Shown here: positions 63,967 to 64,000 of the stretch, piece by piece
Layout of the letters: each line of letters starts with the position of its first letter
How positions within the stretch are numbered: position 1 is the first letter of the stretch
Assembly (NCBI RefSeq): GCF_023721755.1
Contig: NZ_JAMDLH010000006.1
Coordinates: forward strand, 271,473-335,472
Reading direction: 5' to 3'
DNA from: Pleomorphomonas sp. NRK KF1
GTDB lineage: Bacteria; Pseudomonadota; Alphaproteobacteria; Rhizobiales; Pleomorphomonadaceae
DNA: 64,000 nucleotides
Program-made: the position numbers and the translations under genes
The notes under the pieces: model-generated
Told to the model about the DNA's origin: nothing
Databases searched by the model: none
Seen by the model: only the letters and a program-made list of their open reading frames with translations

Positions 63967-64000
63967 GAACATGAGAGTTTGATCCTGGCTCAGAACGAAC
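63967..64000 (+). rRNA. rrs: 16S ribosomal RNA, 5' end only (truncated by window end)
   Basis: AGAGTTTGATCCTGGCTCAG begins at 63974 and matches E. coli 16S positions 8-27, placing the mature 5' end near 63967. The following AACGAAC is the alphaproteobacterial form of this region. Only 34 bases lie in the window. Confidence 0.95.

Overview
The window is a high-GC bacterial chromosome segment whose gene content fits an alphaproteobacterium of the Hyphomicrobiales (Rhizobiales). The reasons are a complete urtABCDE urea transporter with alphaproteobacterial-type proteins, FadR/RpiR/NodT-type families, a MoxR-DUF58-DUF4159 cluster beside a CoA-pyrophosphatase/CCA-transferase pair, and a 16S rRNA 5' end ending in CAGAACGAAC. 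A class III ribonucleotide reductase and cytochrome bd oxidase suggest a facultative or microaerobic life style. The genus cannot be fixed from this sequence; a Pleomorphomonadaceae-like organism is only a guess. No IS element, prophage, CRISPR array or tRNA gene was seen, and the DNA reads as ordinary chromosomal backbone with metabolic islands.

Region by region. (1) 1-13173 is a catabolic island: a DapA-family aldolase, a divergent sigma-54 activator with a PrpR-type sensor domain, a sigma-54 promoter with exact -24/-12 spacing, a five-gene oligopeptide-type ABC importer, a cytosolic sialidase-fold protein, a DUF1537 sugar-acid kinase, a FadR-type regulator and a fumarylacetoacetate-hydrolase/MhpD-type enzyme. 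The substrate is unknown. (2) 13330-17542 holds a 47-codon small gene with its own RBS and terminator, a Dps ferritin, and a cobalamin riboswitch in front of an anaerobic ribonucleotide reductase whose glycyl-radical domain is encoded by a separate 65-codon gene between nrdD and nrdG. (3) 17567-20512 is an RpiR regulator divergent from an N-succinylamino-acid-racemase-like enolase-superfamily enzyme and a GNAT protein, a pair resembling a D-amino-acid conversion pathway. (4) 20639-25910 makes nucleotide sugars: GDP-mannose (two genes) and, convergently, UDP-glucuronate/UDP-galacturonate (two genes).

(5) 26107-33098 is a TetR regulator and an RND tripartite efflux pump ending in a strong terminator. 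(6) 33281-35738 holds an aldo/keto reductase and an O-antigen-ligase-like membrane protein. (7) 35906-46036 is a signalling and urea-uptake module: a LuxR-type response regulator, a 1118-residue hybrid kinase fused to an NCS1-type transporter domain and a cysteine cluster, and divergently urtABCDE with a perfect 6-4-6 palindrome in the shared upstream region. (8) 46130-53847 has two cysteine-bearing Rrf2 regulators, cydABX and the cydDC exporter genes. (9) 54024-61364 holds a GNAT protein and a MoxR-DUF58-DUF4159-type membrane cluster. (10) 61623-64000 holds a NUDIX hydrolase, CCA tRNA nucleotidyltransferase, and an rRNA operon promoter, boxA leader and the first bases of 16S rRNA.

The points most worth following up are the split NrdD under B12 riboswitch control, the transporter-kinase fusion with its candidate operator at urtA, and the sigma-54-controlled importer/sialidase/kinase island.
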